A stretch of DNA of 64,000 nt from Aeromonas veronii bv. veronii (GTDB lineage Bacteria; Pseudomonadota; Gammaproteobacteria; Enterobacterales; Aeromonadaceae), in contig NZ_CDDK01000007.1 of the NCBI RefSeq assembly GCF_000820225.1, positions 1-64,000 of the forward strand, in the 5' to 3' direction. This document shows positions 54,661 through 63,892 of the stretch, in pieces. Both the position numbers and the translations under genes were made by a program. Below the pieces are notes generated by a model. It ran no database searches. It was given only the letters and a program-made list of their open reading frames with translations, and was not told where the DNA came from. Positions within the stretch are counted from its first letter, which is position 1; every line of letters begins with the position of its first letter.

Positions 54661-54794
54661 ACCACCTCCTTGACTGTCGATTGAGGGGCGGTTCGCAGGC
54701 CATCTGGCTGCTGGTCGAAGGGGCTTGGTGAGGGGGATGGTTCGGGAGATTTACCCGCCATAAATCGGGTAAACGCCGGGCTAACCCGGCAAGT

Positions 54795-54808
54795 TTGCGA
54801 TCAATCAA
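54795..54808. promoter_or_regulatory. FNR-like site upstream of nsrR
   Basis: TTGCGATCAATCAA matches the FNR consensus TTGAT-N4-ATCAA with a perfect right half and three of five in the left half. It would allow oxygen control of nsrR. Binding is inferred. Confidence 0.5.
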
Positions 54809-54811
54809 AGA

Positions 54812-54834
54812 AAGTGTCGATTTATGTGCATCTT
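54812..54834. promoter_or_regulatory. NsrR-like site upstream of nsrR
   Basis: The 23 bases at 54812-54834 match the dyad-symmetric NsrR consensus at 15 positions, with a perfect right half TGCATCTT. The element also sits within an inverted repeat (GTGTCGAT / ATCGACAC, 54814-54843). It suggests autoregulation of nsrR. Confidence 0.5.
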
Positions 54835-55005
54835 CATCGACACCCGGTTGTGCTGCTCTTAACCTGTCACTCCGCAACTCAGATTAAGAGACAGGCCCCA
54901 CTCTGGCGAGCCAATGGGCAAACAGAGGCGAACCGGTTGTCTCCTGCCTCTTAGCTCAATGTTGTCGTCCTGATTCCTGGCTTGTAGTAAGAGGCAAGTG
55001 CGACC

Positions 55006-55458
55006 ATGCAACTGACACGATTTACCGACTACGCCCTGCGTACCCTGACCTTCCTGGCGGTTCAGCCGGGGGATCGTCTGTCGACCATTACCGAAGTGGC
55101 CGATACCTTCGGCATCTCTCGCAACCACGTGGTCAAAATTGTGCACCAGCTTGGCATCAAGGGGTACATCGAGACGGTACGCGGCAAGCACGGTGGCATC
55201 CGCCTCGGTCGCTCTGCAGTCTCCATCAATTTGCGGGATGTGGTGATGGACATGGAGCATGTGCTCTGTCCGGTCGATTGCAAGCGCGAGAACTGCCGTC
55301 TCTCCGGTGGTTGCCGCATTCAGGGCATTCTGCGCCGCGCCATGAACGCTTTCCTCGAAGTGCTGGGTGAGTACACCCTGGCTGATGCGGTGCGCGATCC
55401 CAACCGTCTCTGCCACCTGCTGGGTATCGAGCAAGAGACTATTGTGACCATGGCCTGA
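55006..55458 (+). CDS. nsrR: Nitric-oxide-sensing Rrf2-family repressor
   Basis: A 150-residue Rrf2-family regulator. MQLTRFTDYALRTLTFLA and ISRNHVVKIVHQL (winged helix) match NsrR closely. The iron-sulfur ligands are three Cys in CPVDCKRENCRLSGGC (near residues 88-103; a fourth Cys is also present). NsrR represses nitrosative-stress genes until NO attacks its cluster. Upstream FNR-like and NsrR-like sites suggest oxygen and NO control. It is convergent with napF. Confidence 0.92.
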   Translation: MQLTRFTDYALRTLTFLAVQPGDRLSTITEVADTFGISRNHVVKIVHQLGIKGYIETVRGKHGGIRLGRSAVSINLRDVVMDMEHVLCPVDCKRENCRLSGGCRIQGILRRAMNAFLEVLGEYTLADAVRDPNRLCHLLGIEQETIVTMA

Positions 55459-55485
55459 CAGGGCGCGGATATCGAACAAGATGTG

Positions 55486-55508
55486 AAAGGGGCCTGATGG
55501 CCCCTTTT
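55486..55508 (+). terminator. Terminator of nsrR
   Basis: AAAGGGGCC pairs with GGCCCCTTT around TGAT and is followed by TTGCTTTTG. It lies between convergent nsrR and napF. Confidence 0.85.
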
Positions 55509-55529
55509 GCTTTTGTACGCAGGTGGTTT

Positions 55530-56051
55530 TTAGCGACTGCCTGGCTGGCGGATCAGGGTGATGGCGCCGTGCAGGCAGGCGAGGCCACAGGCACCGCAGC
55601 CATTGCAGGCATCCATATTGACGTTGATGCCGTCGGCTGTGGCCTTGATCGCCTGTTGCGGGCAGGCATCTTCACAGAGCAGGCAGTAGAAGCCCTGCCG
55701 TGCCTGACAGCTCTCTTCAATCTGCACCCGGGTCTGCACCTGACGGCCCAGTTGAAGGTCGAGGGCGCCGGTGGGACAGGCTCTGGCGCAGCTGCCGCAG
55801 TAGCTGCACTGGCCGCAGGCGAGATCTAGCACCGGAGTGCCAGCGATGGGGCTTCCTTCGTACTCCTCTTGGGTGGCCGGTTTGAGCAGACCGCGCGGGC
55901 AGGCCTTGAAACACTCGCCACAGCGGGTGCAGAGGGAGAGGTACTGGGACTCCTCGATGGCCCACGGCGGGCGCGCTTCATGGCAAACCACGGCGGGCTT
56001 GCGCGAAGCTTGCCAACCTTGTGTCAGCCAACGGAGGAAATAGTGAGTCAT
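55530..56051 (-). CDS. napF: Ferredoxin-type protein NapF
   Basis: A 173-residue cytoplasmic iron-sulfur protein. Cys-rich motifs CTRCGECFKACP (~41-52), CGQCSYCGSCARACP (~79-93), CLLCEDACP (~122-130) and CNGCGACGLAC (~149-159) fit four [4Fe-4S] sites. NapF helps mature the periplasmic nitrate reductase NapA. The other nap genes are not adjacent, so here napF is separate from the usual operon. AGGGGC precedes ATG 56051. Confidence 0.9.
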   Translation of the reverse strand: MTHYFLRWLTQGWQASRKPAVVCHEARPPWAIEESQYLSLCTRCGECFKACPRGLLKPATQEEYEGSPIAGTPVLDLACGQCSYCGSCARACPTGALDLQLGRQVQTRVQIEESCQARQGFYCLLCEDACPQQAIKATADGINVNMDACNGCGACGLACLHGAITLIRQPGSR

Positions 56052-56191
56052 GCTCGCCCCTGATACCTATTAGGGGTTAATTTTATCGAAGTTTCGGGAA
56101 GCAGGCCAGAGAATAGCGGCCGTCAGGATCGCAAGCGCAGTTGCCCTTGTGTAAGCTAGGCGGGTCTTTTTACGTGGTTGAATGAAAACAT

Positions 56192-56407
56192 ATGTGGCTA
56201 TTTCTCTGGCGTGCGTCCCTGCTCTATGTCTTTCCCCTGCTGATGTGGGCCTACTGCCGCATCAAGGGCATCGAGTTCGCCGAGCTCGATACCGGCGTCA
56301 ACACCCACAAGTGGGTGGTGCTGGCCGCCTACCTCATCTACGTGGTGATCTGGATCCTGGTTAACCGCTATCTCGAACTCTTCCTGCGCCAGCGGAGCCG
56401 TAAATGA
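56192..56407 (+). CDS. Small two-span membrane protein coupled to rmuC
   Basis: A 71-residue protein with two hydrophobic segments (about residues 3-21 and 42-59) and a basic C-terminus (LRQRSRK). I recognise no family. Support for it being real is its ATGA overlap with the rmuC start at 56404 and its clean membrane-protein composition. A ribosome-binding site is weak. Coupling to rmuC suggests the two are co-expressed. Confidence 0.62.
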   Translation: MWLFLWRASLLYVFPLLMWAYCRIKGIEFAELDTGVNTHKWVVLAAYLIYVVIWILVNRYLELFLRQRSRK

Positions 56408-57744
56408 TCGAGCCCGGGCTCTGGGTCATCCTGCTGCCAGCCGCCCTGCTGGCACTCGGAACAGGCTGGCTGATTGGCCGGCGCAGCAGCACGGCGCAGA
56501 CTCAGGAGCTGCTGCTGGCACAGGAGCGTTATCAGGCGCTGCAGGAGCGTTTTGACGAACTGCAGGATGAGCGGATGCAGGGCCAGCAGAAGCTGGATCA
56601 GCAGCAGACCCTGCTCATCAAGCTCACCGCCCGCCTCAAGGATGCGGAAGCGACCCTGCGCAGCGAACGGTTGGCCGCCGTCGAGAAGCTGCAACTGCAA
56701 CAGGAGGCGGAGCAGCGCCTCAGCCAGCAGTTCGAGAATCTCGCCAACCGGATCTTCGAGAAAAACTCTGGCAACTTCCGCGAATTGAATCAGAACAGTC
56801 TCGATCTGCTGCTCACGCCACTCAAGGAACAGCTCGAGGGCTTTCGCCGTCAGGTGGGGGAGACTCACGCCCAGGAGACGGCTCAGCGCCACAGCCTCAA
56901 GTTCGAGCTGGAGCGCCTCGCCGAGCTCAATGCCCGCATGACCGAAGAGGCGGCCGCCCTGACCCGCGCCCTCAAGGGCGACAGCAAGCAGCAGGGCAAC
57001 TGGGGTGAAGTGGTGCTGGCGCGGATCCTCAGCGAATGCGGTCTGCGCGAGGGCCACGAGTACCACACCCAGGTCAATATCGAAGTGGAGAAGGGCAAGC
57101 GCTACCAGCCCGACGTGATTGTCCACCTGCCACAAGAGAAAGACATCATCATCGACGCCAAGGTGTCGCTGACCGCCTACGAACGCTGGTACAACGCCGA
57201 TGACGAGCTGGAGAAGGCGGTGGCGCTCAAGGAGCACGTCGCCTCGGTGCGCAACCACATCCGCGAGCTGGGCCGCAAGGATTACCAGCAGTTGCCCGGG
57301 GTGCGCACCCTCGACTATGTGCTGATGTTCGTGGCGGTGGAGCCCGCCTTCCTCACCGCGATGGAAGCCGATCCCTCGCTGGTGCGTTACGGCCTCGACA
57401 ACAACATCCTGCTGGTGAGCCCCACCAACCTGATGGTGGCGCTGCGCACCATCGAGAATCTGTGGCGCTATGAGCGGCAGAACCAGAATGCCCGCCAGAT
57501 CGCCGAGCGGGCCGGTCGTCTCTACGAAAAGCTGCGGCTGTTTGTCGAGGAGATGCAGCAGATGGGCGGCAGCCTGCACAAGGCGCAGGAGAGCTACGAC
57601 AAGGCGATGGGGCGGCTGGTCAACGGCCGTGGCAACCTGATTGCGCAGGTCGAGCGTTTCCGTGAGCTGGGGGTGGAGGTAACAAAGAGCCTACCCGAGC
57701 CGCTAGTTGAGCGCGCGCTGGAACGCGACAAGGAGCAGGAGTAG
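56404..57744 (+). CDS. rmuC: DNA recombination protein RmuC
   Basis: A 446-residue RmuC. An N-terminal membrane anchor (residues ~7-24) is followed by a long coiled coil (~30-180) and the conserved nuclease-like domain with GNWGEVVLARILSECGL (~199-215), PDVIVHLP, IIIDAKVSL and NILLVSPTNLM. RmuC limits rearrangement at inverted repeats in E. coli. The start overlaps the small membrane-protein gene by four bases. Confidence 0.94.
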   Translation: MIEPGLWVILLPAALLALGTGWLIGRRSSTAQTQELLLAQERYQALQERFDELQDERMQGQQKLDQQQTLLIKLTARLKDAEATLRSERLAAVEKLQLQQEAEQRLSQQFENLANRIFEKNSGNFRELNQNSLDLLLTPLKEQLEGFRRQVGETHAQETAQRHSLKFELERLAELNARMTEEAAALTRALKGDSKQQGNWGEVVLARILSECGLREGHEYHTQVNIEVEKGKRYQPDVIVHLPQEKDIIIDAKVSLTAYERWYNADDELEKAVALKEHVASVRNHIRELGRKDYQQLPGVRTLDYVLMFVAVEPAFLTAMEADPSLVRYGLDNNILLVSPTNLMVALRTIENLWRYERQNQNARQIAERAGRLYEKLRLFVEEMQQMGGSLHKAQESYDKAMGRLVNGRGNLIAQVERFRELGVEVTKSLPEPLVERALERDKEQE

Positions 57745-57767
57745 TTTTCCCCTGCACCGACATCAGC

Positions 57768-57796
57768 AAAAGGCCCAAACCCGGTTTGGGCCTTTT
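57768..57796. terminator. Terminator downstream of rmuC
   Basis: AAAAGGCCCAAAC pairs perfectly with GTTTGGGCCTTTT around a 3-base loop. Confidence 0.9.
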
Positions 57797-57847
57797 GCTA
57801 TCTGCCAGCTGGCCGAATGCTTACCCATCATCAGAAATCCGCAAAGC

Positions 57848-57875
57848 AAACGGCCCACCGAAGTGGGCCGTTTTT
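57848..57875. terminator. Second terminator between rmuC and add
   Basis: AAACGGCCCAC pairs with GTGGGCCGTTT around CGAA with T residues on the plus side; it lies 20 bases from the end of the convergent add gene and can serve both. Confidence 0.87.
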
Positions 57876-57895
57876 ATTTGTACTGCCGGCGTGGA

Positions 57896-58897
57896 TCAGC
57901 GGCTGGCGGCGCGGGCGCTCAGTTCGGCCTTCTCGCTATCGCTCAGGAAGGCCAGGGTCAGCCCGTTCTGCTGGGCAGTGCGGATTTCGCTTGCCGTCAT
58001 GCCGGCGGCCGGAGCTGCCACCTCATATTCGTGCGGCAGGTCGATCCCTTCCACCGCCGGGTCATCGGTGTTGAGGCAGGCCAGCACGCCGGCGGCCAGG
58101 AACTGGCGGATCGGGTGCTCGGTCAGGCTCGCTACCGTAGTGGTCTGGATGTTGGAGGTGAGGCAGGATTCGATGCCGATGCGGTGCTCGGCCAGATAGG
58201 CCATCAGGGCCGGATCCTGAATCGCTTTGACGCCGTGGCCGATACGCTCGGCGCCCAGCTCGCGAATGGCCTGCCACATGCTCTCGGGGCCAGCGGCTTC
58301 ACCGGCGTGTACGGTGACGCGCATGCCTGCATCGCGCACCTTGCGGAAGTGGTCGACAAAGAGTTCCCCCGGGAAGCCCAGCTCGTCACCGGCCAGATCG
58401 ATGGCGCCCAGCTTGTCGCGGTGGGCCAGACAGGCGGCCAGCTCCTGATTGCACTGCTCGGTGCCGAAGGTGCGGCTCATGATGCCGATCAGGTTGGTCT
58501 TGATGCCGAAGTCACGGCTGCCCGCGGCCACGCCGTCGATGATGGCTTCCACCACGCCCTGCGGGTGCAGCTTGTGGGCCATCGCCATATAGGCCGGGCT
58601 GAAGCGCAGTTCGGCATAGTCGATACCTGCGCGCAGCAGATCTTCCACGTTCTCGTAGGCGACCCGGCGGCAGGCGTCATAGTCGGCCAGCACGGCCACA
58701 CCCCAGTCCAGTTTCTTCAGGAAGGCGACCAGACTCGGCTCGTTTTCGACGATCTGTACGTGGGGGCGCAGTGCTTCCAGCTCGAAGGCGGGCAGCGGGA
58801 TATTGTGTTGGCGACCCAGCTCGAGGATGGTTTGCGGGCGGATGTTGCCGTCCAGATGGCGGTGCAGGTCGGTCAGGGGGAGAGATCTGTCAATCAT
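57896..58897 (-). CDS. add: Adenosine deaminase
   Basis: A 333-residue zinc hydrolase that deaminates adenosine and deoxyadenosine to inosine forms. Zinc ligands are in DLHRHLDG (residues ~10-17), and later HAGE (catalytic Glu) and NTDDPA (Asp). [10 protein letters not shown] and SCLTSNIQT match bacterial Add. Length is typical. It stands alone, downstream of the ntrC terminator. Confidence 0.96.
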   Translation of the reverse strand: MIDRSLPLTDLHRHLDGNIRPQTILELGRQHNIPLPAFELEALRPHVQIVENEPSLVAFLKKLDWGVAVLADYDACRRVAYENVEDLLRAGIDYAELRFSPAYMAMAHKLHPQGVVEAIIDGVAAGSRDFGIKTNLIGIMSRTFGTEQCNQELAACLAHRDKLGAIDLAGDELGFPGELFVDHFRKVRDAGMRVTVHAGEAAGPESMWQAIRELGAERIGHGVKAIQDPALMAYLAEHRIGIESCLTSNIQTTTVASLTEHPIRQFLAAGVLACLNTDDPAVEGIDLPHEYEVAAPAAGMTASEIRTAQQNGLTLAFLSDSEKAELSARAASR

Positions 58898-58952
58898 GGG
58901 GGCGCCCTCGTCGAGTCAGGTTTGAAAGCCTGCCATTCTAGGCGGGGCTTTC

Positions 58953-58986
58953 AAAAAAGATACCCCGTTTACGGTTAAACGGGGTT
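58953..58986 (-). terminator. Terminator of ntrC
   Basis: On the minus strand AACCCCGTTTA pairs with TAAACGGGGT and is followed by ATCTTTTTTG. Confidence 0.88.
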
Positions 58987-59038
58987 CTGGCGGGTGGTGA
59001 TTTGTCAGGGCGTGATGGGAATCGTTTTTCCCGGGGAC

Positions 59039-60457
59039 TCAGGAGAGATCGAGTTCCTTCAGCTTGCGGGTCAGGGTGTTGCGGCCCCAACCGAGCAGGC
59101 GTGCCGCCTCCTGCTTGTGGCCGTGGGTGTGTTCCAGCGCCGTCTCCAGCATGATCCGTTCGAACTGGGGCATGGCATCTGCCAGGATGTCGGTTTCTCC
59201 CAGCGCCAACTTGCTGGCCACCCACTCCTGCAACTGCTGCTGCCAGCAACCTGGCATCGCCGGTTGGCCGGGTTCGGCGTTGTGGGTGATGGGGGTGAGC
59301 AGCTCGGCAGGCAGGTCGCCGACCAGCACTTCTTGCCCCGAGGCCATCACGGTAAGCCAGCGGCAGACGTTCTCCAGCTGGCGCACGTTGCCCGGCCATG
59401 GCAGGCGGCTGATATAGGCCTGGGTATCGGGGTGCAGGCTCTTGGCCTCGACGTTCAGCTCTTTGGCGGCGCGCAGCAGGAAGTGACGGGCCAGCTGGGG
59501 GATATCCTCACGGCGCTCCTTGAGGGCGGGGATGTGGATGCGGATGACGTTGAGGCGGTGGAACAGATCCTCGCGAAACTCGCCATCGGCGACCCGCTTC
59601 TCCAGATTCTGGTGGGTGGCGGCGATGATCCGCACATCCACCTGCACCGGCTGATGGCCACCGACCCGGTAGAACTGGCCGTCGGCCAAGACCCGCAGCA
59701 GCCGGGTCTGCACATCCAGCGGCATGTCACCGATCTCGTCGAGAAACAGGGTGCCGCCGTCGGCCTGCTCGAAGCGGCCGTGGCGGATGTTGTTGGCGCC
59801 GGTGAAAGCCCCCTTCTCGTGACCGAACAGCTCGGATTCGATGAGATCTTTGGGGATAGCCGCCATGTTGAGGGCGATAAAGTTCTTGTGGGCGCGCGGG
59901 CTGTGCTTGTGCAGGGCGTGGGCGACCAGCTCCTTGCCGGTACCGCTCTGACCGTTGATCAGCACCGAGATGCTGGAGCGTGACAGGCGACCGATGGCGC
60001 GGAACACCTCCTGCATCGCCGGTGCCTCACCGATGATCTCGGGAGTGGCGGTGGCTTCTTGCTGGCGAGACTTGCGCTTGGTGCGCTGCTCCTTGAGATG
60101 ATTCTCGGCGCGGCGCACCAGGGTCACGGCTTCGTCGATGTCGAACGGTTTGGGCAGGTACTCGAAGGCGCCGCGCTGGTAGGCGTTGACCGCGCTGTCG
60201 AGATCCGAGTGGGCGGTCATGATGATGATGGGCAGATCGGCCTGACGGCGGTGGATCTGCTCCAGCAGGCTCAAACCATCGATGCCGGGCATCCGGATAT
60301 CGGAGAGGATCACATCGGGCGAGCGCAGCTCAAGGGCGTGCAGCAGGGCCTCGCCATCGGCAAAGCTCTCGCAGTTGAAGCCTTCGCTGCCGAGAGTGCG
60401 CTCCAGCACCCAGCGGATAGAACTGTCGTCATCGACGATCCACACTTTGGCGGTCAT
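59039..60457 (-). CDS. glnG: Nitrogen-regulation response regulator NtrC
   Basis: A 472-residue sigma-54 activator. The receiver domain carries the phospho-acceptor D53 (LSDIRMPG). The AAA+ domain has Walker A GQSGTGKE (~169-176), the sigma-54 contact loop GAFTGA (~219-224) and Walker B-like LFLDEIGD. The Fis-type DNA-binding helix-turn-helix is [19 protein letters not shown] at the C-terminus. It follows ntrB by nine bases. NtrC boxes are visible before ntrB and glnA. Confidence 0.97.
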   Translation of the reverse strand: MTAKVWIVDDDSSIRWVLERTLGSEGFNCESFADGEALLHALELRSPDVILSDIRMPGIDGLSLLEQIHRRQADLPIIIMTAHSDLDSAVNAYQRGAFEYLPKPFDIDEAVTLVRRAENHLKEQRTKRKSRQQEATATPEIIGEAPAMQEVFRAIGRLSRSSISVLINGQSGTGKELVAHALHKHSPRAHKNFIALNMAAIPKDLIESELFGHEKGAFTGANNIRHGRFEQADGGTLFLDEIGDMPLDVQTRLLRVLADGQFYRVGGHQPVQVDVRIIAATHQNLEKRVADGEFREDLFHRLNVIRIHIPALKERREDIPQLARHFLLRAAKELNVEAKSLHPDTQAYISRLPWPGNVRQLENVCRWLTVMASGQEVLVGDLPAELLTPITHNAEPGQPAMPGCWQQQLQEWVASKLALGETDILADAMPQFERIMLETALEHTHGHKQEAARLLGWGRNTLTRKLKELDLS

Positions 60458-60466
60458 GGGGTTCCC

Positions 60467-61522
60467 TTACTTGCGAAGCGGTAGAAAAATGGTGAATTCG
60501 GTGTGACCCGGCCAGCTGATGCAGTCAATCCGCCCCTTGTGCTGGTCGATCAGGTTCTGGGCGATGGAGAGGCCGAGCCCGGTTCCCCCCTCCTTGCCGG
60601 TGATCATGGGATAGAACAGGGTGTCGCGAATGGCGTCCGGAATACCGGGGCCGTTGTCGATGATCTTGATCTCCGCTGCCAGCCGGTAACGCTGGCCGTG
60701 GATGGTGATCTGGAACGCGGTGCGGGTCTTGATACGGATAAGCCCGGTCTGATCCCCCAGCGCTTCGGCGGCGTTGCGCACTATGTTGAGAAACGCCTGC
60801 TGCAGCTGATCCGGCTCCATCTCGAATTCGGGAATGCTGGGGTCGTAATCCCGCTCGATGCGAACAGAGGGAGGGAGTTCGAGCTCCACCAGTCGGCGTA
60901 CCTGCTCCAGCACCGAATGGACATTGTGCATCTGGTGACGGCCGGGGCGCTGGGGGCCGAGCAGCCGATCGACCAGTACCCGCAGCCTGTCAGCCTGTTC
61001 GATGATGATGCCGGTATATTCGCGCAGCGCCGGATCCGGCAGCTCTTTTTGCAGCAGCTGGGCCGCGCCGCGCAGGCCGCCGAGGGGATTCTTGATTTCG
61101 TGGGCCAGCCCGCGCACCAGCTCCTTGGCCGCCAGCTGTTGGGCATGCTGCTGCTGCTCCTGACTGATCTTCTTCTGCTGGTCGATCTTGCGCAGCTCCA
61201 CCACCAGCAGACGCTGTTCGTGGTCGGCCATCGGGGTTGCGCTCAACTCTACCAGTCGCGGTTCTCCCTCTACCACCAGAGTCACTTCGCTATCGGTAAA
61301 GCCTTGCCCTGACACGAGGCACTGCTTGAGCCGCTGCAAATCGAGGGAGATATGTTCCAGCAGATGGGGCAGTTCGATGCCGATCAGCCTGCGTTCACTG
61401 AGGGAGAGCAGCTGTTCAGCCGCCGGGTTGACGAACTGGATGCAGAGCCGCTCATCCATCAGGATCACGGCGGTCAGCAAATTATCCAAGAGTGTTTTGG
61501 CGTTGTCCGAGCGGGTTGGCAC
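60467..61522 (-). CDS. glnL: Nitrogen-regulation sensor kinase NtrB
   Basis: A 351-residue soluble histidine kinase/phosphatase. A PAS domain occupies residues ~10-115, the phosphorylated H141 is in GLAHEIKNPLGG, and the ATPase has NIVRNAAEAL (N box), DNGPGIP (G1) and GGTGLGLSIA (G2). It controls NtrC in response to PII. It starts with GTG 61522, with GGAG upstream. A perfect NtrC box 36 bp upstream suggests feedback repression of its own promoter. Confidence 0.95.
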   Translation of the reverse strand: MPTRSDNAKTLLDNLLTAVILMDERLCIQFVNPAAEQLLSLSERRLIGIELPHLLEHISLDLQRLKQCLVSGQGFTDSEVTLVVEGEPRLVELSATPMADHEQRLLVVELRKIDQQKKISQEQQQHAQQLAAKELVRGLAHEIKNPLGGLRGAAQLLQKELPDPALREYTGIIIEQADRLRVLVDRLLGPQRPGRHQMHNVHSVLEQVRRLVELELPPSVRIERDYDPSIPEFEMEPDQLQQAFLNIVRNAAEALGDQTGLIRIKTRTAFQITIHGQRYRLAAEIKIIDNGPGIPDAIRDTLFYPMITGKEGGTGLGLSIAQNLIDQHKGRIDCISWPGHTEFTIFLPLRK

Positions 61523-61557
61523 AGGTTTCTCCCTAAAACGGTGCTACACACCTGTTA

Positions 61558-61574
61558 TGCACCGATATGGTGCA
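61558..61574. promoter_or_regulatory. NtrC box upstream of ntrB
   Basis: TGCACCGATATGGTGCA is a perfect 6-5-6 dyad matching the NtrC consensus. Its closeness to the ntrB start (36 bp) suggests NtrC represses this internal promoter, as at E. coli glnL. Confidence 0.82.
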
Positions 61575-61608
61575 TAGAGTTTACCCGCATCGGTGCGCTA
61601 TATCACCC

Positions 61609-62187
61609 TTAGTCGGCTTTGGGGGTGGGTTTGGGAGCCGGCGTCACGCTCGCTCTATGCAGGTAAAAGGTGACTGCACTGGATTTAGCAAGGATCGTAC
61701 CGTCTTTGGCGAGCAGCTCGAGCTGAGCCTCGTGGGCGCCGCGATCGACGTTTTCGACGCGGACAGAGAGGCTGTTGCTGACGATGGGGGCGGCTTTGCC
61801 ATCCAGGGTCAGGCGCACATCATACTGGGTCGGAGGTTTGGGGCTGATGGTGCCCTGAAAGACGATGTTGCCGGTGTTGTCGCGCAGGGTGCTGCCCTGT
61901 TCCGGGGAGAGCAGTTCGATGGTCAGCTTGGCCGCCTCTTTCTCTTTCTTGGCATCGGCGCCGGTCAAGCTGTTGAAGTTATCCACCTGCACCGATCTGG
62001 GCGCGCTGCTGCCCAGCAGCGGGGCGACCCGCAGATCGACCTCTTTGGCGTTTTTGCCGGGTGGTGGCGCATCCGAGTAGTGGGTGATGCCATTGCCATC
62101 GACCCAGGAGTAGACCTTGGCTGCGTCCGCACCGAACGAGGTCAGCAACAGGAGGCTGAGTACCCCTATGCCATGCTTGTTGTTCAT
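61609..62187 (-). CDS. DUF4124 domain-containing exported protein
   Basis: A 192-residue predicted periplasmic protein. The signal peptide MNNKHGIGVLSLLLLTSFGADA precedes the DUF4124 motif KVYSWVDGNGITHYSDAPP (~24-42). The remainder (~75-180) looks like an Ig-like beta domain. ATG 62187 follows AAGGAG by six bases; an upstream in-frame ATG at 62268 overlaps the glnA terminator. A gene of this family between glnA and ntrBC is common in related bacteria; its function is unknown. Confidence 0.83.
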   Translation of the reverse strand: MNNKHGIGVLSLLLLTSFGADAAKVYSWVDGNGITHYSDAPPPGKNAKEVDLRVAPLLGSSAPRSVQVDNFNSLTGADAKKEKEAAKLTIELLSPEQGSTLRDNTGNIVFQGTISPKPPTQYDVRLTLDGKAAPIVSNSLSVRVENVDRGAHEAQLELLAKDGTILAKSSAVTFYLHRASVTPAPKPTPKAD

Positions 62188-62227
62188 CCATCTCTCCTTG
62201 ACGGTATTTTGCTTAATCCTATCAGAG

Positions 62228-62253
62228 AAAAAACCCGCCAGATGGCGGGTTTT
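62228..62253 (-). terminator. Terminator of glnA
   Basis: AAAACCCGCC pairs with GGCGGGTTTT around a 4-base loop; on the minus strand TTTTTTCTC follows. It separates glnA from the DUF4124 and ntrBC genes. Confidence 0.92.
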
Positions 62254-62302
62254 GTCACGATTAAGCAAGCTGACCAGATTTAAACGGCCAGTCTGCTGAG
62301 AC

Positions 62303-63712
62303 TTAGACGGAGTAGTACAGTTCGAACTCCAGCGGGTGCGGGGTCATGCGTACACGGTCAACATCCTGCTGTTTCAGTTCCAGATAGGAGTTGATGAAGT
62401 CATCGCTGAACACGCCGCCACGGGTCAGGAACTCGCGGTCAGCATCCAGAGCGGCCAGGGCTTCGTCCAGAGAACCGGCAACAGTCGGTACTTCTGCGGC
62501 TTCTTCCGGCGGCAGGTCGTACAAGTTCTTGTCCATGGCATCGCCCGGATGGATCTTGTTGATGATACCGTCCAGACCGGCCATCAGCTGGGCTGCGAAG
62601 GCCAGGTACGGGTTGGCAGCCGGATCCGGGAAGCGCACTTCGATACGACGGGCTTTCGGGCTCGGTACCACCGGGATACGGATGGAGGCAGAGCGGTTGC
62701 GGGCAGAGTAGGCCAGCATGACCGGTGCTTCATAACCCGGAACCAGACGCTTGTAGGAGTTGGTGGTCGGGTTGGCGAAGGCGTTGATGGCCTTGGCGTG
62801 CTTGATGATACCGCCGATGTAGTGCAGAGCCATCTCGGACAGACCGCCATACAGGTCGCCAGCGAACAGGTTGACGCCGTTCTTGGCCAGAGACTGGTGG
62901 CAGTGCATGCCGGAGCCGTTGTCACCGAACATGGGTTTCGGCATGAAGGTAACGGTCTTGTTGTAGGCGTGGGCCACGTTGTGGATCACGTACTTCAGTA
63001 CCTGTACTTCATCAGCTTTCAGCGTAAGAGTGTTGAAGCGGGTAGCGATTTCGTTCTGACCGGCAGTAGCCACTTCGTGGTGGTGAGCTTCAACGACCTG
63101 GCCCATCTCTTCCAGCACCAGACACATGGCGGCGCGGATATCCTGGGAGGAGTCGACCGGTGCAACCGGGAAGTAACCGCCTTTCACGAACGGACGGTGA
63201 CCCTTGTTGCCATGCTCATAGGCAGTGCCGGAGTTCCATGCGGCTTCTTCAGATTCGATTTTCACGAAGCTGTGGCCCATGGTGTTGGAGAAAGTAATGT
63301 TGTCGAACATGAAGAATTCCGGCTCCGGCCCGAACAGCACGGTATCAGCAATGCCGCTGGACTTCAGGAAATCTTCTGCACGTTTGGCGATGGAGCGCGG
63401 ATCGCGGTCATAGCCCTGCATGGTGGCAGGCTCCAGCACGTCACAAACGATGTTCAGGGTGGTCTCTTCGGTGAACGGGTCCAGCTTGGCGGAGGCTGCG
63501 TCCGGCATCAGTACCATGTCGGATTCGTTGATGCCCTTCCAGCCGCCGATGGAGGAACCATCGAACATCTTGCCGTCTTCGAAGAAATCTTCATCAACCT
63601 GGTGAGCAGGGATGGATACATGCTGCTCTTTACCCTTGGTGTCGGTAAAGCGCAGATCAACAAACTTGACTTCGTGTTCCTGGATCAGGGCCAAAACGTT
63701 CTGGGCTGACAT
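62303..63712 (-). CDS. glnA: Glutamine synthetase, type I
   Basis: A 469-residue dodecameric enzyme that makes glutamine from glutamate, ammonia and [22 protein letters not shown] is near the N-terminus, [14 protein letters not shown] (near residue 264) is in the active site, [18 protein letters not shown] follows, and NLYDLPPEE contains the Tyr that is adenylylated for inactivation. The start has GGAGG nine bases upstream. Transcription probably comes from the sigma-54 promoter at 63770-63785 under NtrC. Confidence 0.98.
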   Translation of the reverse strand: MSAQNVLALIQEHEVKFVDLRFTDTKGKEQHVSIPAHQVDEDFFEDGKMFDGSSIGGWKGINESDMVLMPDAASAKLDPFTEETTLNIVCDVLEPATMQGYDRDPRSIAKRAEDFLKSSGIADTVLFGPEPEFFMFDNITFSNTMGHSFVKIESEEAAWNSGTAYEHGNKGHRPFVKGGYFPVAPVDSSQDIRAAMCLVLEEMGQVVEAHHHEVATAGQNEIATRFNTLTLKADEVQVLKYVIHNVAHAYNKTVTFMPKPMFGDNGSGMHCHQSLAKNGVNLFAGDLYGGLSEMALHYIGGIIKHAKAINAFANPTTNSYKRLVPGYEAPVMLAYSARNRSASIRIPVVPSPKARRIEVRFPDPAANPYLAFAAQLMAGLDGIINKIHPGDAMDKNLYDLPPEEAAEVPTVAGSLDEALAALDADREFLTRGGVFSDDFINSYLELKQQDVDRVRMTPHPLEFELYYSV

Positions 63713-63769
63713 GCTAAGTAACCTCCGGTGTTAAAACTCTCTGGGTGAATGCGTCGTCGTATTCACATA

Positions 63770-63785
63770 AGCCAGTATCGTGCCA
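63770..63785 (-). promoter_or_regulatory. Sigma-54 promoter of glnA
   Basis: On the minus strand TGGCACGATACTGGCT matches the -24/-12 consensus TGGCACG-N4-TTGCA with the GG and GC dinucleotides exactly spaced. Transcription would start near 63760, about 48 bases before the glnA start codon. Confidence 0.85.
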
Positions 63786-63892
63786 AGTTTGTGACAGCTT
63801 GATTTCAGGGCAATCTCGCTGAAGAGGCTCCCCAAAATCAGGCGATCTCGACTCGCGTTGCATCAATTTAGTGCGATGGTGGATCGTTTTGG

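Larger units (their letters stand above)
54661..55005 (+). promoter_or_regulatory. nsrR upstream region
   Basis: A 345-base gap without a gene. It contains a short hairpin GCCGGGC-TAACCCGGC (54776-54791), the FNR-like and NsrR-like sites listed separately, and two loosely similar segments beginning CCGGTTGT (near 54845 and 54932) ending in CTCTTA. The long distance from the sites to the nsrR start predicts a leader of about 130 nt. Confidence 0.5.

Noticed and set aside
56064-56079. NarL/NarP-like 7-2-7 element TACCTAT-TA-GGGGTTA upstream of napF
   Set aside because: The left heptamer is good but the right matches five of seven, and it lies only about 20 bases from the start codon, downstream of where a promoter should be.
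62336-63709. A 457-codon frame antisense to glnA
   Set aside because: Glutamine synthetase on the minus strand is unambiguous and fully covers the frame.
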